IMG/VR virus record: IMGVR_UViG_3300017971_000027
Location: 19,797-83,796 of that record
Source: a virus
Reading direction: 5' to 3' (one strand)
DNA: 64,000 nucleotides
Under the pieces are notes generated by a model that worked only from the letters and a program-made list of their open reading frames with translations, had not been told where the DNA came from and searched no databases. Made by a program: the position numbers and the translations under genes. The stretch's first letter is position 1. The number at the start of each line of letters is the position of its first letter. Of the stretch, positions 23,149 through 30,981 are shown piece by piece.

Positions 23149-23364
23149 ATGGCACTTCAAATTGAACAAGAAAGAGTCAACCGGATAGCTCGGCGGGTAC
23201 GGAAGTCTAATCTGGACTTTGTCGAGGGCCAGCTCGAAGCGATACAGCTTCTGGCTGAAAGCATCGTGCGAAATGACCCTGACCGGCAGGGTCTCGTTGC
23301 CCAGCACATTGTCAATCGGGTTGGTCGTGCGCTGAGGAATTTGGACGCAGCACGTAACGCATAA
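23149..23364 (+). CDS. Small helical hypothetical protein
   Basis: 71 residues from MALQIEQERVNRIARRVRKS; ribosome site AAGGAGAT. Basic N-terminal helix, so possibly nucleic-acid binding. No family recognised. Confidence 0.65.
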   Translation: MALQIEQERVNRIARRVRKSNLDFVEGQLEAIQLLAESIVRNDPDRQGLVAQHIVNRVGRALRNLDAARNA

Positions 23365-23375
23365 GGAGACAGATT

Positions 23376-23645
23376 ATGTTTATGACCAAGGCTGAAGCAT
23401 GGAAATATGAAAACACGGTCACCTGCGGGTTCTGTAAAGATTGGATCGACCCGAACGAATGCGACGAGAATTCCGAGTTGCTCGATTGGATCGGCGACGA
23501 GAAGGATGCCGACTACGAACTGTGTGATCGGACTGACGAATTGCATGTGTGCTACGATTGCGCAAAAGAGTTGAAGGTCGAGATGGAAGCACGGAAGTCC
23601 AACTGGGACGAGGTGGCAGAAGGAATGGCGTGGCCCTACAAGTAA
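23376..23645 (+). CDS. Acidic zinc-ribbon protein
   Basis: 89 residues. CGFCKDW and CYDCAKE (about 17-20 and 59-62) around an Asp/Glu-rich middle. Ribosome site AAGGAGAC. Role unknown. Confidence 0.65.
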   Translation: MFMTKAEAWKYENTVTCGFCKDWIDPNECDENSELLDWIGDEKDADYELCDRTDELHVCYDCAKELKVEMEARKSNWDEVAEGMAWPYK

Positions 23646-23683
23646 GGGTCGCGCTGTTTCTATGTGTGTGTGTGGAGGTGAAC

Positions 23684-23860
23684 ATGAACAGCGTTGTTGC
23701 TAAATGTCCATATGATGGATGTCAGAGAAAGATGGAACTGTTCTTCGATATATTCGAAGGCCAGTACGCAACGTGCGAGCATTGTGGCAAACTTTTCTGG
23801 CTCGAGTTGGAAGTCGCCATAATCAGCACATCAACACATAAGCTGAAAGGATATGAATAG
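23684..23860 (+). CDS. Small zinc-ribbon protein
   Basis: 58 residues. CPYDGCQRK and CEHCGK, like zinc ribbons that bind RNA polymerase or ribosomes. Ribosome site GGAGGTGAAC. Overlaps the next gene. Confidence 0.65.
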   Translation: MNSVVAKCPYDGCQRKMELFFDIFEGQYATCEHCGKLFWLELEVAIISTSTHKLKGYE

Positions 23861-24083
23861 CATGTACCATAAAGAACTTATCGAACAGTTGGAAGATTAC
23901 TCGTTCAGGTCGGGTTACCTGAAGTCGAGTCTGGTACTGTTGGTCAAGGCTATTGAGTCGCATCTCGATTGCAACGACACAGAACCTGATAGCTGGCTCA
24001 GACGGCAGCTCGAAAGAGAACGCAAGACCCTTGAGCTTATCGCCGAGGCTGACAAAAGGAGAATGGCATGTATTGGAAGATAA
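23853..24083 (+). CDS. Helical hypothetical protein
   Basis: 76 residues (MNSMYHKELIEQLEDYSFRS...). Overlaps both neighbours. No domain recognised. Confidence 0.6.
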   Translation: MNSMYHKELIEQLEDYSFRSGYLKSSLVLLVKAIESHLDCNDTEPDSWLRRQLERERKTLELIAEADKRRMACIGR

Positions 24084-24373
24084 TGTTACCTGCAATCGTG
24101 ATCGCGGTGTTCGTCTGCTGTATGGCATGTGTTGTGCAGTACGAGCGGAATGACATAGAACGTATCGAGAAGGCCGACAGGCTGCATATGATAGAGCCAC
24201 CTGTATTCGAACCGGCCAACACGACAGAAGTGGCCCATATGGCGAATTCGGGCGACGAGCCGGTGTACATGGTAGTACGGTATGAGGTGGCTGAGTCGGA
24301 GACGGGCTGGGAGACGGCTGCGGTCTTCGAAGTCGGCACGGGCCAGAAACTGAAGATAGAGGTTAGTGAATAG
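24068..24373 (+). CDS. Membrane-anchored or exported protein
   Basis: 101 residues. The N-terminus MYWKIMLPAIVIAVFVCCMA is a signal anchor (Cys-rich at 17-21 but not a good lipobox). The rest is a soluble periplasmic-type domain. Role unknown; possibly a superinfection or envelope factor. Confidence 0.65.
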   Translation: MYWKIMLPAIVIAVFVCCMACVVQYERNDIERIEKADRLHMIEPPVFEPANTTEVAHMANSGDEPVYMVVRYEVAESETGWETAAVFEVGTGQKLKIEVSE

Positions 24374-24388
24374 GAGAGGACAAGTGAT

Positions 24389-24610
24389 ATGCTACTCAAC
24401 CAATCACACGTCAAACAGTATGCGAAGTCGCTCAGGCCGAACCTTCGAGTCAGCTCGTCGTACATGGCTGCACTCAACGCCAAAGTTGCAGAGTTGATCG
24501 AAGCGCATGTCGGTGTTAACGGGTCGAGGAAAACTATGACCGATGCCGTGATAGATTATTGTTCGCAGGCGAAGGCATTGTCGAACGTGGACAGAAAGAA
24601 AGTCAGATAA
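24389..24610 (+). CDS. Small protein with histone-like pattern
   Basis: 73 residues. The segment RVSSSYMAALNAKVAELIEA then HVGVNGSRKTMTDAVIDYCS has the spacing of a histone fold (RVS...AL...V...RKT...AVID). Small phage proteins of this type exist. Similarity is faint, so DNA binding is only a suggestion. Confidence 0.5.
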   Translation: MLLNQSHVKQYAKSLRPNLRVSSSYMAALNAKVAELIEAHVGVNGSRKTMTDAVIDYCSQAKALSNVDRKKVR

Positions 24611-24615
24611 ACCTC

Positions 24616-24645
24616 TTGACAAACACCACCTGTTTGTGGTATAAT
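24616..24645 (+). promoter_or_regulatory. Sigma-70-type promoter
   Basis: Full ACCTCTTGACA form, 18 nt, TATAAT (24640-24645). Drives the ArdC-like gene. Confidence 0.85.
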
Positions 24646-24656
24646 AAATCAGAAGG

Positions 24657-24713
24657 TTAGAAAAGGTTGACATAGGGTCGACCTAAAATGCTCGGCAGAG
24701 TCCGAGGGTAAAG
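24657..24713 (+). promoter_or_regulatory. 5' leader hairpins before ArdC-like gene
   Basis: AGGTTGAC / GTCGACCT and CTCGG / CCGAG arms lie between the promoter and the ribosome site, so the mRNA leader folds. A regulatory leader is possible; no known riboswitch is recognised. Confidence 0.35.
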
Positions 24714-24722
24714 GAGCCAATC

Positions 24723-25652
24723 ATGGCCAGAAAAATCAGCGCAGCAACGAGAGCAAAGAGAGCTAAAGAATCGAAAGAAAGAGTCCGAGGCGTGATGGAC
24801 ACTATCATCTACGCTTTCGAGAACGGGACAGTAGCACCGGCATTAGCCCAGCGATGGCTCGTTCCTGCGGACGTACCGCAACGCAAATGGTCAATCCGAA
24901 ACCAGATGCTCTGTGCGCTGGCTGGTGCGACTGATGCCCGTGGCTACAAGCTATGGCGTGATATGGGCCGTGAAGTGGTTAAAGGTAAATCTATCCGACT
25001 GCTTCGTCCGAACATGGTTCCTGTCGAGGAAGTCAATCCCAATACCGGCGAACTCGAAAAGAATTATGTCATGCGTGGGTTCAGATGCTTCGCAGCGTGG
25101 GACGTTTCCAATACGACCGGTCCTGAAGAAACTCTTCCAGCATACCTTGCCGAACATAAGAAATTCGTCGAGTCCCTACCTCTGGTCGAAGTGGCACAGA
25201 AGTGGGGCATCAACGTCATTGTCGGTGGCGGGAACGATAACAGCTCGACTATGGGATGGTTCCAGCCACGTACGCAGACTATCAAGCTGAACGTGGAGAA
25301 TCTTTCGACGTGGACGCACGAGCTGATACATGCTGCCGACTACCGGCTTGGAAATCTAATCCACGACGACGAAACATGGCTGACCGAAGCAGTAGCTGAA
25401 CTGGGCGGTGCGGTTCTTCTGAGCCTGATAGGCTACAAAGATGACGCCGACCTCGGTGGGGCTATGGAGTATATCAAAAAGTACGCTACGAGCGCAGATA
25501 AAAGGTTAGGGAACGCATGCGACCTCGCCATGAAACGTGTCGAAGCTGCTATCGACCTTATTATGGACGCTGCGGGATTGAGTGTTGACCTGTCCGGTGA
25601 ATTGGAGGCTGAAGCTGCAGATGGCTCTGAGGACGAGCTGGTGGCTGCGTAA
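24723..25652 (+). CDS. ardC: ArdC-like anti-restriction protein with zincin motif
   Basis: 309 residues. The N-terminal half has the ssDNA-binding domain pattern of ArdC/DUF1738 proteins: WSIRNQMLCALAGATDARGY, WRDMGREVVKGKSIRLLRP, GFRCFAAWDVSNTTG. The C-terminal half has a zinc metallopeptidase motif HELIHAAD (HExxH, about residue 202) followed by WLTEAVAELGG. Plasmid ArdC protects incoming DNA from type I/II restriction. Its own promoter and hairpin leader suggest early expression. The acidic tail (EAEAADGSEDE) is typical of antirestriction factors. Confidence 0.8.
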   Translation: MARKISAATRAKRAKESKERVRGVMDTIIYAFENGTVAPALAQRWLVPADVPQRKWSIRNQMLCALAGATDARGYKLWRDMGREVVKGKSIRLLRPNMVPVEEVNPNTGELEKNYVMRGFRCFAAWDVSNTTGPEETLPAYLAEHKKFVESLPLVEVAQKWGINVIVGGGNDNSSTMGWFQPRTQTIKLNVENLSTWTHELIHAADYRLGNLIHDDETWLTEAVAELGGAVLLSLIGYKDDADLGGAMEYIKKYATSADKRLGNACDLAMKRVEAAIDLIMDAAGLSVDLSGELEAEAADGSEDELVAA

Positions 25653-25664
25653 GCCACTTTTATG

Positions 25665-25705
25665 GGCGGGGTAAGGTATTCTTCTCTCCGGTACCTTACC
25701 TCGCC
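25665..25705 (+). terminator. Strong hairpin after ArdC-like gene
   Basis: GGCGGGGTAAGGTA pairs with TACCTTACCTCGCC around a 13-base loop. No T-run follows, so it may stabilise or pause rather than terminate. Confidence 0.55.
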
Positions 25706-25749
25706 TTAGACGGGAAATTTGGAAGTCGAATAGCGAAGGAGTACCGTGT

Positions 25750-26004
25750 ATGTCAAAGTTCTTCTGTGAGATTGACACCGAGACAATGCCGACTTCGCCG
25801 AAAGGTCAAGCTAAAGAGATTGCCAACACGCTCAGACGAACGTCTAGGCGCATCGAAGCAATGGCTAAGGCCGTCGAAGAAAACGGCAACTGGGAAAGCA
25901 AAGAGATACCACTGTACGATAACCTAGGGAATGTAGTTGGACGAGGCGCGTTCGACTTCGCAAACATGATTCGGATATCATGGGAGAAAAGGATGAGAAT
26001 ATGA
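25750..26004 (+). CDS. Hypothetical protein
   Basis: 84 residues (MSKFFCEIDTETMPTSPKGQ...). Helical; overlaps the next gene by ATGA. No family recognised. Confidence 0.6.
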   Translation: MSKFFCEIDTETMPTSPKGQAKEIANTLRRTSRRIEAMAKAVEENGNWESKEIPLYDNLGNVVGRGAFDFANMIRISWEKRMRI

Positions 26005-26321
26005 TGCAAATTTTATTTACGTGCGAAATATGCAACCACACATGGGATGCCGGTGATAGGTACCTTATGTACGAAGACCTGAAGGACGACGATCGTCAGT
26101 TGTGTCCAGAGTGTGGCGGTCATGGCGACAGGAGCACGGGCGATTCTGGCGAAATGCTGAAGTATGAGTGTGACGTGTGTGGTTGTCGGTGGACTGCGCA
26201 GGAATATCAAGCCGACTGTGCTATATGTCCGACATGCGAAGAGGAAGGAAATGTGGTAGATGCTGATGTAGCTGGAGAGGATAAACACTGGGAACGTGAA
26301 GGATGGCAAGATGGATGTTGA
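26001..26321 (+). CDS. Double zinc-ribbon protein
   Basis: 106 residues. Two consecutive ribbons: CEICNHTW...CPECGG and CDVCGCRW...CPTCEE (CxxC-x~30-CxxC each). Probably arose by internal duplication. Nucleic-acid binding is likely. Confidence 0.65.
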   Translation: MMQILFTCEICNHTWDAGDRYLMYEDLKDDDRQLCPECGGHGDRSTGDSGEMLKYECDVCGCRWTAQEYQADCAICPTCEEEGNVVDADVAGEDKHWEREGWQDGC

Positions 26322-26523
26322 GATTGTATTCTGGTTAAAGTCCATATCATGGTGGCTGTGTGTCTTAGCCATGTGCGACTTACATGAAACTCTGGCAAAG
26401 ATACTGAAAGGAATGAAGAATGGCGAAAAAACAGAAAGAAGCAAGACATATACACGGGTGCCGGTTGACTGCTCGGGTACAGAATGTAAAGGCTCGGATA
26501 TTCCCCGATACAGAATGCGCTGA
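26311..26523 (+). CDS. Possible small membrane-associated protein
   Basis: 70 residues from MDVEIVFWLKSISWWLCVLA. It overlaps the previous stop by 11 bases but also 104 bases of the next gene in another frame, which lowers confidence. Confidence 0.35.
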   Translation: MDVEIVFWLKSISWWLCVLAMCDLHETLAKILKGMKNGEKTERSKTYTRVPVDCSGTECKGSDIPRYRMR

Positions 26524-27106
26524 TGGACAAGCGATTATCGCCGAGCTGCAAGATATACTGGACCTAGTGGCCAAAGGCGAAAAAGAGAGACCGGCTGGAT
26601 TGGCCGACAGCAACACGATCAACTATCACGGTATCAGTGTTCGTGGCGGTCTGGCGGTCGTGAGTATACTCGACGGGAAACAACCACACTATATTCGGCG
26701 AATACCAAGAAACATCATCGATGCGAATGTAACATACCGATGCGAGTGGTGTCGTGAAAGTTGGGTGGCTTCATTTGCAGACGGCAGCGATACGTGTCCT
26801 GCGTGTGGTCGCCTGAATGCCGGTCAGGTCAAAGAAGTCGCAGACATAGGGTCAGACATAGGGACGCCGGTAGAAAAGCCGGTAGAAGCGAAAACTGATA
26901 TCCCTGAACCTGTATCTGAACCGGTACCAGCCACGGAAGTCACACTGGAAGTCACACCGGAAGCTAACACGGAAGTCGAGATGACCGTGTCGAAACCGGA
27001 AGATAAACCGAAACCGAAACGTAGAAAGCGTGGGAAAAAGCTCAAGCGTGTCCCGAGGAAAAAGGCTAACGTAGACAAACTAAAGAAGGATAAGAAAGAT
27101 GCGTAA
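26420..27106 (+). CDS. Zinc-ribbon protein with repetitive basic tail
   Basis: 228 residues. A central zinc knuckle (CEWCRESW...CPACGR, about 113-134), then a low-complexity Pro/Glu/Val/Thr linker and a strongly basic end (KRRKRGKKLKRVPRKK). The tail looks like a nucleic-acid-binding arm. Ribosome site AAAGGAATG. Confidence 0.65.
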   Translation: MAKKQKEARHIHGCRLTARVQNVKARIFPDTECADGQAIIAELQDILDLVAKGEKERPAGLADSNTINYHGISVRGGLAVVSILDGKQPHYIRRIPRNIIDANVTYRCEWCRESWVASFADGSDTCPACGRLNAGQVKEVADIGSDIGTPVEKPVEAKTDIPEPVSEPVPATEVTLEVTPEANTEVEMTVSKPEDKPKPKRRKRGKKLKRVPRKKANVDKLKKDKKDA

Positions 27107-27608
27107 ATACAAAGTAACTGACTGGCTGTTCGCTATTGCGTTCATTGGCACTATATTAGCTGCGTGTTGTGGCGGGTGCCTTGAACATGTCCATGCTCAG
27201 GAGACGGTTTTGAAAACGAACGACTGGTTCGACATCACGATCACGCTTCCGAGCGAACCAGATGTCGCTGGCGTATATCTCATGTACCGACTCGAGAGTG
27301 CAGCCGACGACGACCCGTGGACGCTGGCTGGTAAAGTAGATGCTGGCCCTAACGAGTTCGTGACTGTCCGCGTGTCTGATGCAGTGTCTGGAGTGTTCCG
27401 ATGTTCATCGATTATATATGATAACGCCGGTTCCGGTAACCTGTCAGACCGAGGGCTAAGTTTGAAGCTGGTCGAGGTCGACAAGGTACCGCCGTCTGGT
27501 GCTGTGCCTGATATTAGTGTGCCGTTAAAGGGCGACGTGAATGGTGACGGTCTGGTTAATTCGTCTGATATACAGGCTGTCGTTAATGCTGTGCTGGGAA
27601 TTGCGTAA
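27099..27608 (+). CDS. Exported protein with C-terminal dockerin repeat
   Basis: 169 residues. Signal peptide (about 1-32, DWLFAIAFIGTILAACCGG). The mature part is a beta-sandwich-like domain. The last 25 residues, GDVNGDGLVNSSDIQAVVNA then VLGIA, match one type I dockerin calcium-binding repeat. Dockerins bind cohesins in cellulosomes and in planctomycete-type surface assemblies. One repeat instead of two is unusual. A phage-encoded secreted dockerin could tether something to the host surface; this is inference. Confidence 0.7.
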   Translation: MRKYKVTDWLFAIAFIGTILAACCGGCLEHVHAQETVLKTNDWFDITITLPSEPDVAGVYLMYRLESAADDDPWTLAGKVDAGPNEFVTVRVSDAVSGVFRCSSIIYDNAGSGNLSDRGLSLKLVEVDKVPPSGAVPDISVPLKGDVNGDGLVNSSDIQAVVNAVLGIA

Positions 27609-27664
27609 GACAGCATGGCAAGAGCATGACTGAGCGTGGAGCAAGGCGTGGAAGGAGGCGAGTG

Positions 27665-27901
27665 ATGGGAAATTGGCATATAGAAAAAGCGATACGCTAT
27701 CTTGCTGAAGAAACAAAGTGCCTCACCGCCGCTGTGGAAGCGCAGACGGCGATGCAGAGAAAAGGGCTGGCGTTGGTGTCCGCGTCCATATTGACGGACA
27801 CCAATCACGATGGGTGTAGAACCGAAGCGTGGGAAGATATTATCGCCTTCCGCGCAGACAGCGCACCGGCGCAGGACGAACAGGAGGTGGATGATGAGTG
27901 A
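27665..27901 (+). CDS. Hypothetical protein
   Basis: 78 residues from MGNWHIEKAIRYLAEETKCL; ribosome site GGAGGCGAG. Ends ...EQEVDDE, overlapping the next start. The acidic EQExDD tail recurs in neighbours. Confidence 0.6.
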   Translation: MGNWHIEKAIRYLAEETKCLTAAVEAQTAMQRKGLALVSASILTDTNHDGCRTEAWEDIIAFRADSAPAQDEQEVDDE

Positions 27902-28097
27902 AAAACCACTGGAGGTAAGATGTGACGACTGTGACGCGCTAATCGAAATGGTACATGAGCACGAATCAACTTGTTGCGTCAATAAGCAAATGTGGGTTCG
28001 CCCATGTCCGGCGTGTGTCAAAAAGAGGGCGTTGGCTATGTTTATGAAGGACAAATTCAAGACTGACGAACAGGAGGCCGACGATGGCGCAGAGTGA
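27894..28097 (+). CDS. Small zinc-ribbon protein
   Basis: 67 residues. CDDCDAL, CC and CPACVKK knuckles; tail EQEADDGAE like the preceding gene. Part of a duplicated family. Confidence 0.65.
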   Translation: MSEKPLEVRCDDCDALIEMVHEHESTCCVNKQMWVRPCPACVKKRALAMFMKDKFKTDEQEADDGAE

Positions 28098-28290
28098 GCG
28101 GAAGACGGAGAATACAACGCGACCAATTTGTCCACATTGTTATTCAGCGATAGAAGGAACGCTATGGCTATATGGAGCATTCAACATAGAACATTTAACG
28201 TGTGATAAGTGTGGCGAGGAGTGTTACTACACACACTCATTACCATCTGGCTACACGACGCGCAAGCTGACCGAACAGGAGGGCGGGTAG
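28084..28290 (+). CDS. Small zinc-ribbon protein (paralogue A)
   Basis: 68 residues. CPHCYS and CDKCGEEC, ending GYTTRKLTEQEGG. The last 12 residues and their DNA are nearly identical to those of the gene at 28697-28888: a clear tandem duplicate. Confidence 0.7.
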   Translation: MAQSERKTENTTRPICPHCYSAIEGTLWLYGAFNIEHLTCDKCGEECYYTHSLPSGYTTRKLTEQEGG

Positions 28291-28473
28291 ATGGCGAAGA
28301 GTGAAATAGACGTTACTGGAAAAGGAAAGAAGTGTAACGCGCTTGTCAGAACGCCACCCAAAAAGGAAGGTAGCCCACACGGGTTAGCGAAATGTGGGAA
28401 ACCGGCGACGAGACAGTATGGCGAATATTATATGCGCTGTGACGAACATAGAATTATAGGATGGGCAAGCTAA
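28291..28473 (+). CDS. Small cysteine-containing protein
   Basis: 60 residues from MAKSEIDVTGKGKKCNALVR. Cys residues at KCNAL, KCGKP and RCDEH with His could bind zinc. Starts directly after the preceding stop. Confidence 0.6.
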   Translation: MAKSEIDVTGKGKKCNALVRTPPKKEGSPHGLAKCGKPATRQYGEYYMRCDEHRIIGWAS

Positions 28474-28700
28474 TGGCGCAGAGTGAACAGAAAAGCGGGC
28501 CGCGATGGACTGACGTATGTGCGATATGCGGCGAACCTGCAACGCACTGGTGCGCCGGTTGCGATACAGAGTTCTGTTGCGAATGCGGGCAAGAACACGA
28601 AACAAAGAATCCATGTGACCATGCGAAGACCCATTCTGTTGATTCCAAAGAGGCTATCGAGGATTGGATGGACGGATGGCGACGGATGGCGGGTAGATGA
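28473..28700 (+). CDS. B-box-like zinc-finger protein
   Basis: 75 residues from MAQSEQKSGPRWTDVCAICG. Cys/His pattern C-x2-C...C-x2-C...C-x2-C...H...C-x2-H resembles cross-brace or B-box zinc fingers. Start overlaps the previous stop (TAATG). Confidence 0.6.
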   Translation: MAQSEQKSGPRWTDVCAICGEPATHWCAGCDTEFCCECGQEHETKNPCDHAKTHSVDSKEAIEDWMDGWRRMAGR

Positions 28701-28888
28701 GTGAGAACACAACGAACACTGAATGGCCTGTCTGCCCGTTGTGCGGGCATACTAATGATAGTTATGGATTTATTGGCCGAACCATAAACCCGGTAACGTG
28801 GCATTGTGAACGGTGTGGCAAACAATACATGGTTGAGTGTAGATATTGCTACACGACGCGCAAGCTGACCGAACAGGAGGGCGGGTAG
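28697..28888 (+). CDS. Small zinc-ribbon protein (paralogue B)
   Basis: 63 residues. CPLCGH and CERCGK; ends YTTRKLTEQEGG like 28084-28290. The shared downstream bases (GAGGGCGGGTAGATG) mark the duplication border. Confidence 0.7.
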   Translation: MSENTTNTEWPVCPLCGHTNDSYGFIGRTINPVTWHCERCGKQYMVECRYCYTTRKLTEQEGG

Positions 28889-29395
28889 ATGAGTGATGGA
28901 TGGGCAGATTGTGAGCGATGGTGTTCCTTGCGGATAGCGCACATGAAGAAACACGAAGCATCCGACCAGCGCGACGGCGTGGTGTGTGGAGAATATATGT
29001 ATACGTGCTGTGGTGGGAACATAGTTCCGAAATGTTGTGGCGATGAAGGTGTTGGCATTTGTCATTCTTGCGCGTCGAAGCTGGAATCTGAGCGGGACGA
29101 GTTGCGAGGTCGGTTAGTTCTGGCGGTCGATAGATTTAAGAAAGCAGAGGCCGAGCGGGACGCGCTAAAATGGGTTGCGTGTAACCGTTACAAGGTCCAG
29201 CGAGACATAAGACACCCAAACGGCTACGTGGTTATAGGTGACGGGCTGACACTTGGCGTTGGTGATACGTGGAATGATGCGGTCTTGAACGGATACGGGC
29301 GGATGAAACGTGAGTCAGACCCACTCCCGATAGACGATTACGAAGAAGATCCCGGTGCATGTGGATTTGATGGGAAACACGTAGACATAACATAG
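28889..29395 (+). CDS. Hypothetical protein with Cys cluster and coiled coil
   Basis: 168 residues. The N-terminal Cys-rich region (CC...CC...CHSC, about 37-62) is followed by a coiled coil (LESERDELRGRLVLAVDRFK) and a C-terminal beta domain similar to those in the next two genes (GDTWNDAVL). Confidence 0.65.
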   Translation: MSDGWADCERWCSLRIAHMKKHEASDQRDGVVCGEYMYTCCGGNIVPKCCGDEGVGICHSCASKLESERDELRGRLVLAVDRFKKAEAERDALKWVACNRYKVQRDIRHPNGYVVIGDGLTLGVGDTWNDAVLNGYGRMKRESDPLPIDDYEEDPGACGFDGKHVDIT

Positions 29396-29404
29396 GAGTG
29401 CGCA

Positions 29405-29458
29405 ATGTATCAAGTATCACAAAAGACATACCCGCTCCCGTCGGAGGTGGATGAATGA
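29405..29458 (+). CDS. Possible 17-residue remnant
   Basis: MYQVSQKTYPLPSEVDE ends with the EVDE tail and GGAGGTGGATGAATG junction found after its neighbours. Probably a duplication leftover; translation uncertain. Confidence 0.3.
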   Translation: MYQVSQKTYPLPSEVDE

Positions 29459-29739
29459 GTGAGATTTGGTTGTGTGGCAAGGCGATAAAATGCGACCTGT
29501 GCAGAACGGACGGTAAGTGTGTTGGATGTAGAGAACTCCGCGCCGAGTTTGCCGAGTTGCGGGCGGCTAATGACGCGAGCGTGATTGGCGAATGGTATAT
29601 AGATGCCGGTTCATATGGGAATGAACCAGTATGCGTGGTAAGAGATATTGAGGGCAACGAGCTTGGGCGCAGTGATAACGTGTCAGACGCGCTTGTCGCC
29701 GCGTTCAGGGCGAAGAAAGCGCAGGAGGTGGATGAATGA
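29455..29739 (+). CDS. Zinc-ribbon plus AAFRAKKAQE-tail protein
   Basis: 94 residues. CDLCRTDGKCVGC at about 13-25, then a beta domain ending VSDALVAAFRAKKAQEVDE. The tail is shared with the next gene, so the two are tandem paralogues. Confidence 0.65.
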   Translation: MSEIWLCGKAIKCDLCRTDGKCVGCRELRAEFAELRAANDASVIGEWYIDAGSYGNEPVCVVRDIEGNELGRSDNVSDALVAAFRAKKAQEVDE

Positions 29740-30065
29740 AGATAATAGATAATGACGATGATTATATCGCCCATCTTGAAGAGCAAGATAAAAGACGGCG
29801 CGACCGAGTCCAAGAGCTACTCAAGGAAACACGCGAACTCCGCGCCGAGAACGAACGGTTACGCGCCGAGCGCGATGAACTCAAAGAGGCGGTGGAGTGG
29901 TGGAATACCCGTCCAGACTATCGTGTCCCCGAAATCGTGTGGAATGATGCGCCGGGCGCACAGAACTATCGCGTTGAAAACGGCGGCGATTTCGATACGT
30001 TCACAGAAGCGCTACTCGCCGCGTTCAGGGCGAAGAAAGCGCAGGAGGAAACAACCGATGGATGA
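29736..30065 (+). CDS. Coiled-coil protein with AAFRAKKAQE tail
   Basis: 109 residues. An N-terminal coiled coil (ETRELRAENERLRAERDELK) replaces the zinc knuckle of the upstream paralogue; the C-terminal module ending LLAAFRAKKAQE is shared. Shows domain shuffling inside the cluster. Confidence 0.65.
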   Translation: MKIIDNDDDYIAHLEEQDKRRRDRVQELLKETRELRAENERLRAERDELKEAVEWWNTRPDYRVPEIVWNDAPGAQNYRVENGGDFDTFTEALLAAFRAKKAQEETTDG

Positions 30066-30537
30066 CGTTCTGTTCAGCAGCAAGTCAGGAGAATGGGAAA
30101 CGCCACAAGAGTTGTTCGACATACTGGACGAAGAGTTCCACTTCACACTCGATGTATGTGCTTCAGCAGACAATGCCAAATGCAAGACATTCTATAACGA
30201 GAAGATAAATGGCCTCGACAAACCATACGGTGACTTCGTCTGCTGGATGAACCCGCCTTACGGTCGTGGCATAGGGGCGTGGATCGAGAAAGCCTACAAA
30301 GAAGCACAGGCCGGTGCTACGGTCGTATGTCTCGTACCAGCCAGAACAGACACACGCTGGTGGTGGGACTGGGCGACCAAGGCTCATGAGATTCGGTTTC
30401 TCAAAGGCCGGTTGAAGTTTGGTGGAGCACCGGCGTCGGCCCCATTCCCATCCGCTGTACTTGTATTCGAAAGTTGTAAATGTAGTTTTGGTCCACATAC
30501 ATCGTGGTGGAATTGGAAGGAGGATGAGTATGTATGA
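30058..30537 (+). CDS. DNA N6-adenine methyltransferase, phage Dam type
   Basis: 159 residues from MDDVLFSSKSGEWETPQELF. ETPQELFDILDEEFHFTLDV and the catalytic WMNPPYGRGIGAWIEKA (NPPY motif) are typical of phage Dam-type enzymes (PF05869). It methylates adenine, probably to protect against host restriction or to counter restriction together with the ArdC-like protein. 8-base overlap with the preceding gene; ATG at 30058. Confidence 0.85.
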   Translation: MDDVLFSSKSGEWETPQELFDILDEEFHFTLDVCASADNAKCKTFYNEKINGLDKPYGDFVCWMNPPYGRGIGAWIEKAYKEAQAGATVVCLVPARTDTRWWWDWATKAHEIRFLKGRLKFGGAPASAPFPSAVLVFESCKCSFGPHTSWWNWKEDEYV

Positions 30538-30970
30538 ATGCCCGTCATGTGAACGACAGTACGAAAGACCAGAACCAACAAAATCCAGACCACGGCCTCG
30601 GCTGTGCCTAGAATGCTACGAGAAGCGATATCTCGCGTACGTTGACATGTGTATCGAGGCCGGTGATAAAATCCCGTCTGAGTTAAAATGGGAACGGTTT
30701 GGCGCAAGAAACTCGACTACAACAACAAAGACTATAGAACGTGAAGAGGCAGAACTGGTAGGCGGTCTCTCGAAACGTCATGTTGTGGCGGCGTTGAAAG
30801 CTATGTTCTTGGAGAAACCGTCATTCGACACAATGGCACCATACAGGATCGCGTTGCCACAGTCATCTTGTGTGTCGAACGATTCTGCATCAGAGATGGT
30901 TGCTGTGCTGGACGTCTGGCCGACAGAAAGCGATCTCGGGCCGTTGGAGGACGCGCTCGAACCTGCGTAA
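30524..30970 (+). CDS. Zinc-ribbon hypothetical protein
   Basis: 148 residues from MSMYECPSCERQYERPEPTK (ribosome site GGAAGGAGG). CPSC and CLECYEKRYLAYVDM form the N-terminal zinc knuckle, as in 8334-8759. The C-terminal part has no known domain. Last gene of the rightward operon. Confidence 0.65.
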   Translation: MSMYECPSCERQYERPEPTKSRPRPRLCLECYEKRYLAYVDMCIEAGDKIPSELKWERFGARNSTTTTKTIEREEAELVGGLSKRHVVAALKAMFLEKPSFDTMAPYRIALPQSSCVSNDSASEMVAVLDVWPTESDLGPLEDALEPA

Positions 30971-30981
30971 GGCATAAGAAT

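Noticed and set aside
23684-23700. Long minus-strand frames at 22071-22690 as genes
   Set aside because: They oppose a promoter-led structured RNA, lack ribosome sites and have shadow-like composition.
27099-27608. Lipoprotein, because of LAACCGGC
   Set aside because: The Cys cluster is preceded by a plausible lipobox-like run, but HVHAQ offers a better signal peptidase I site; left as exported protein.
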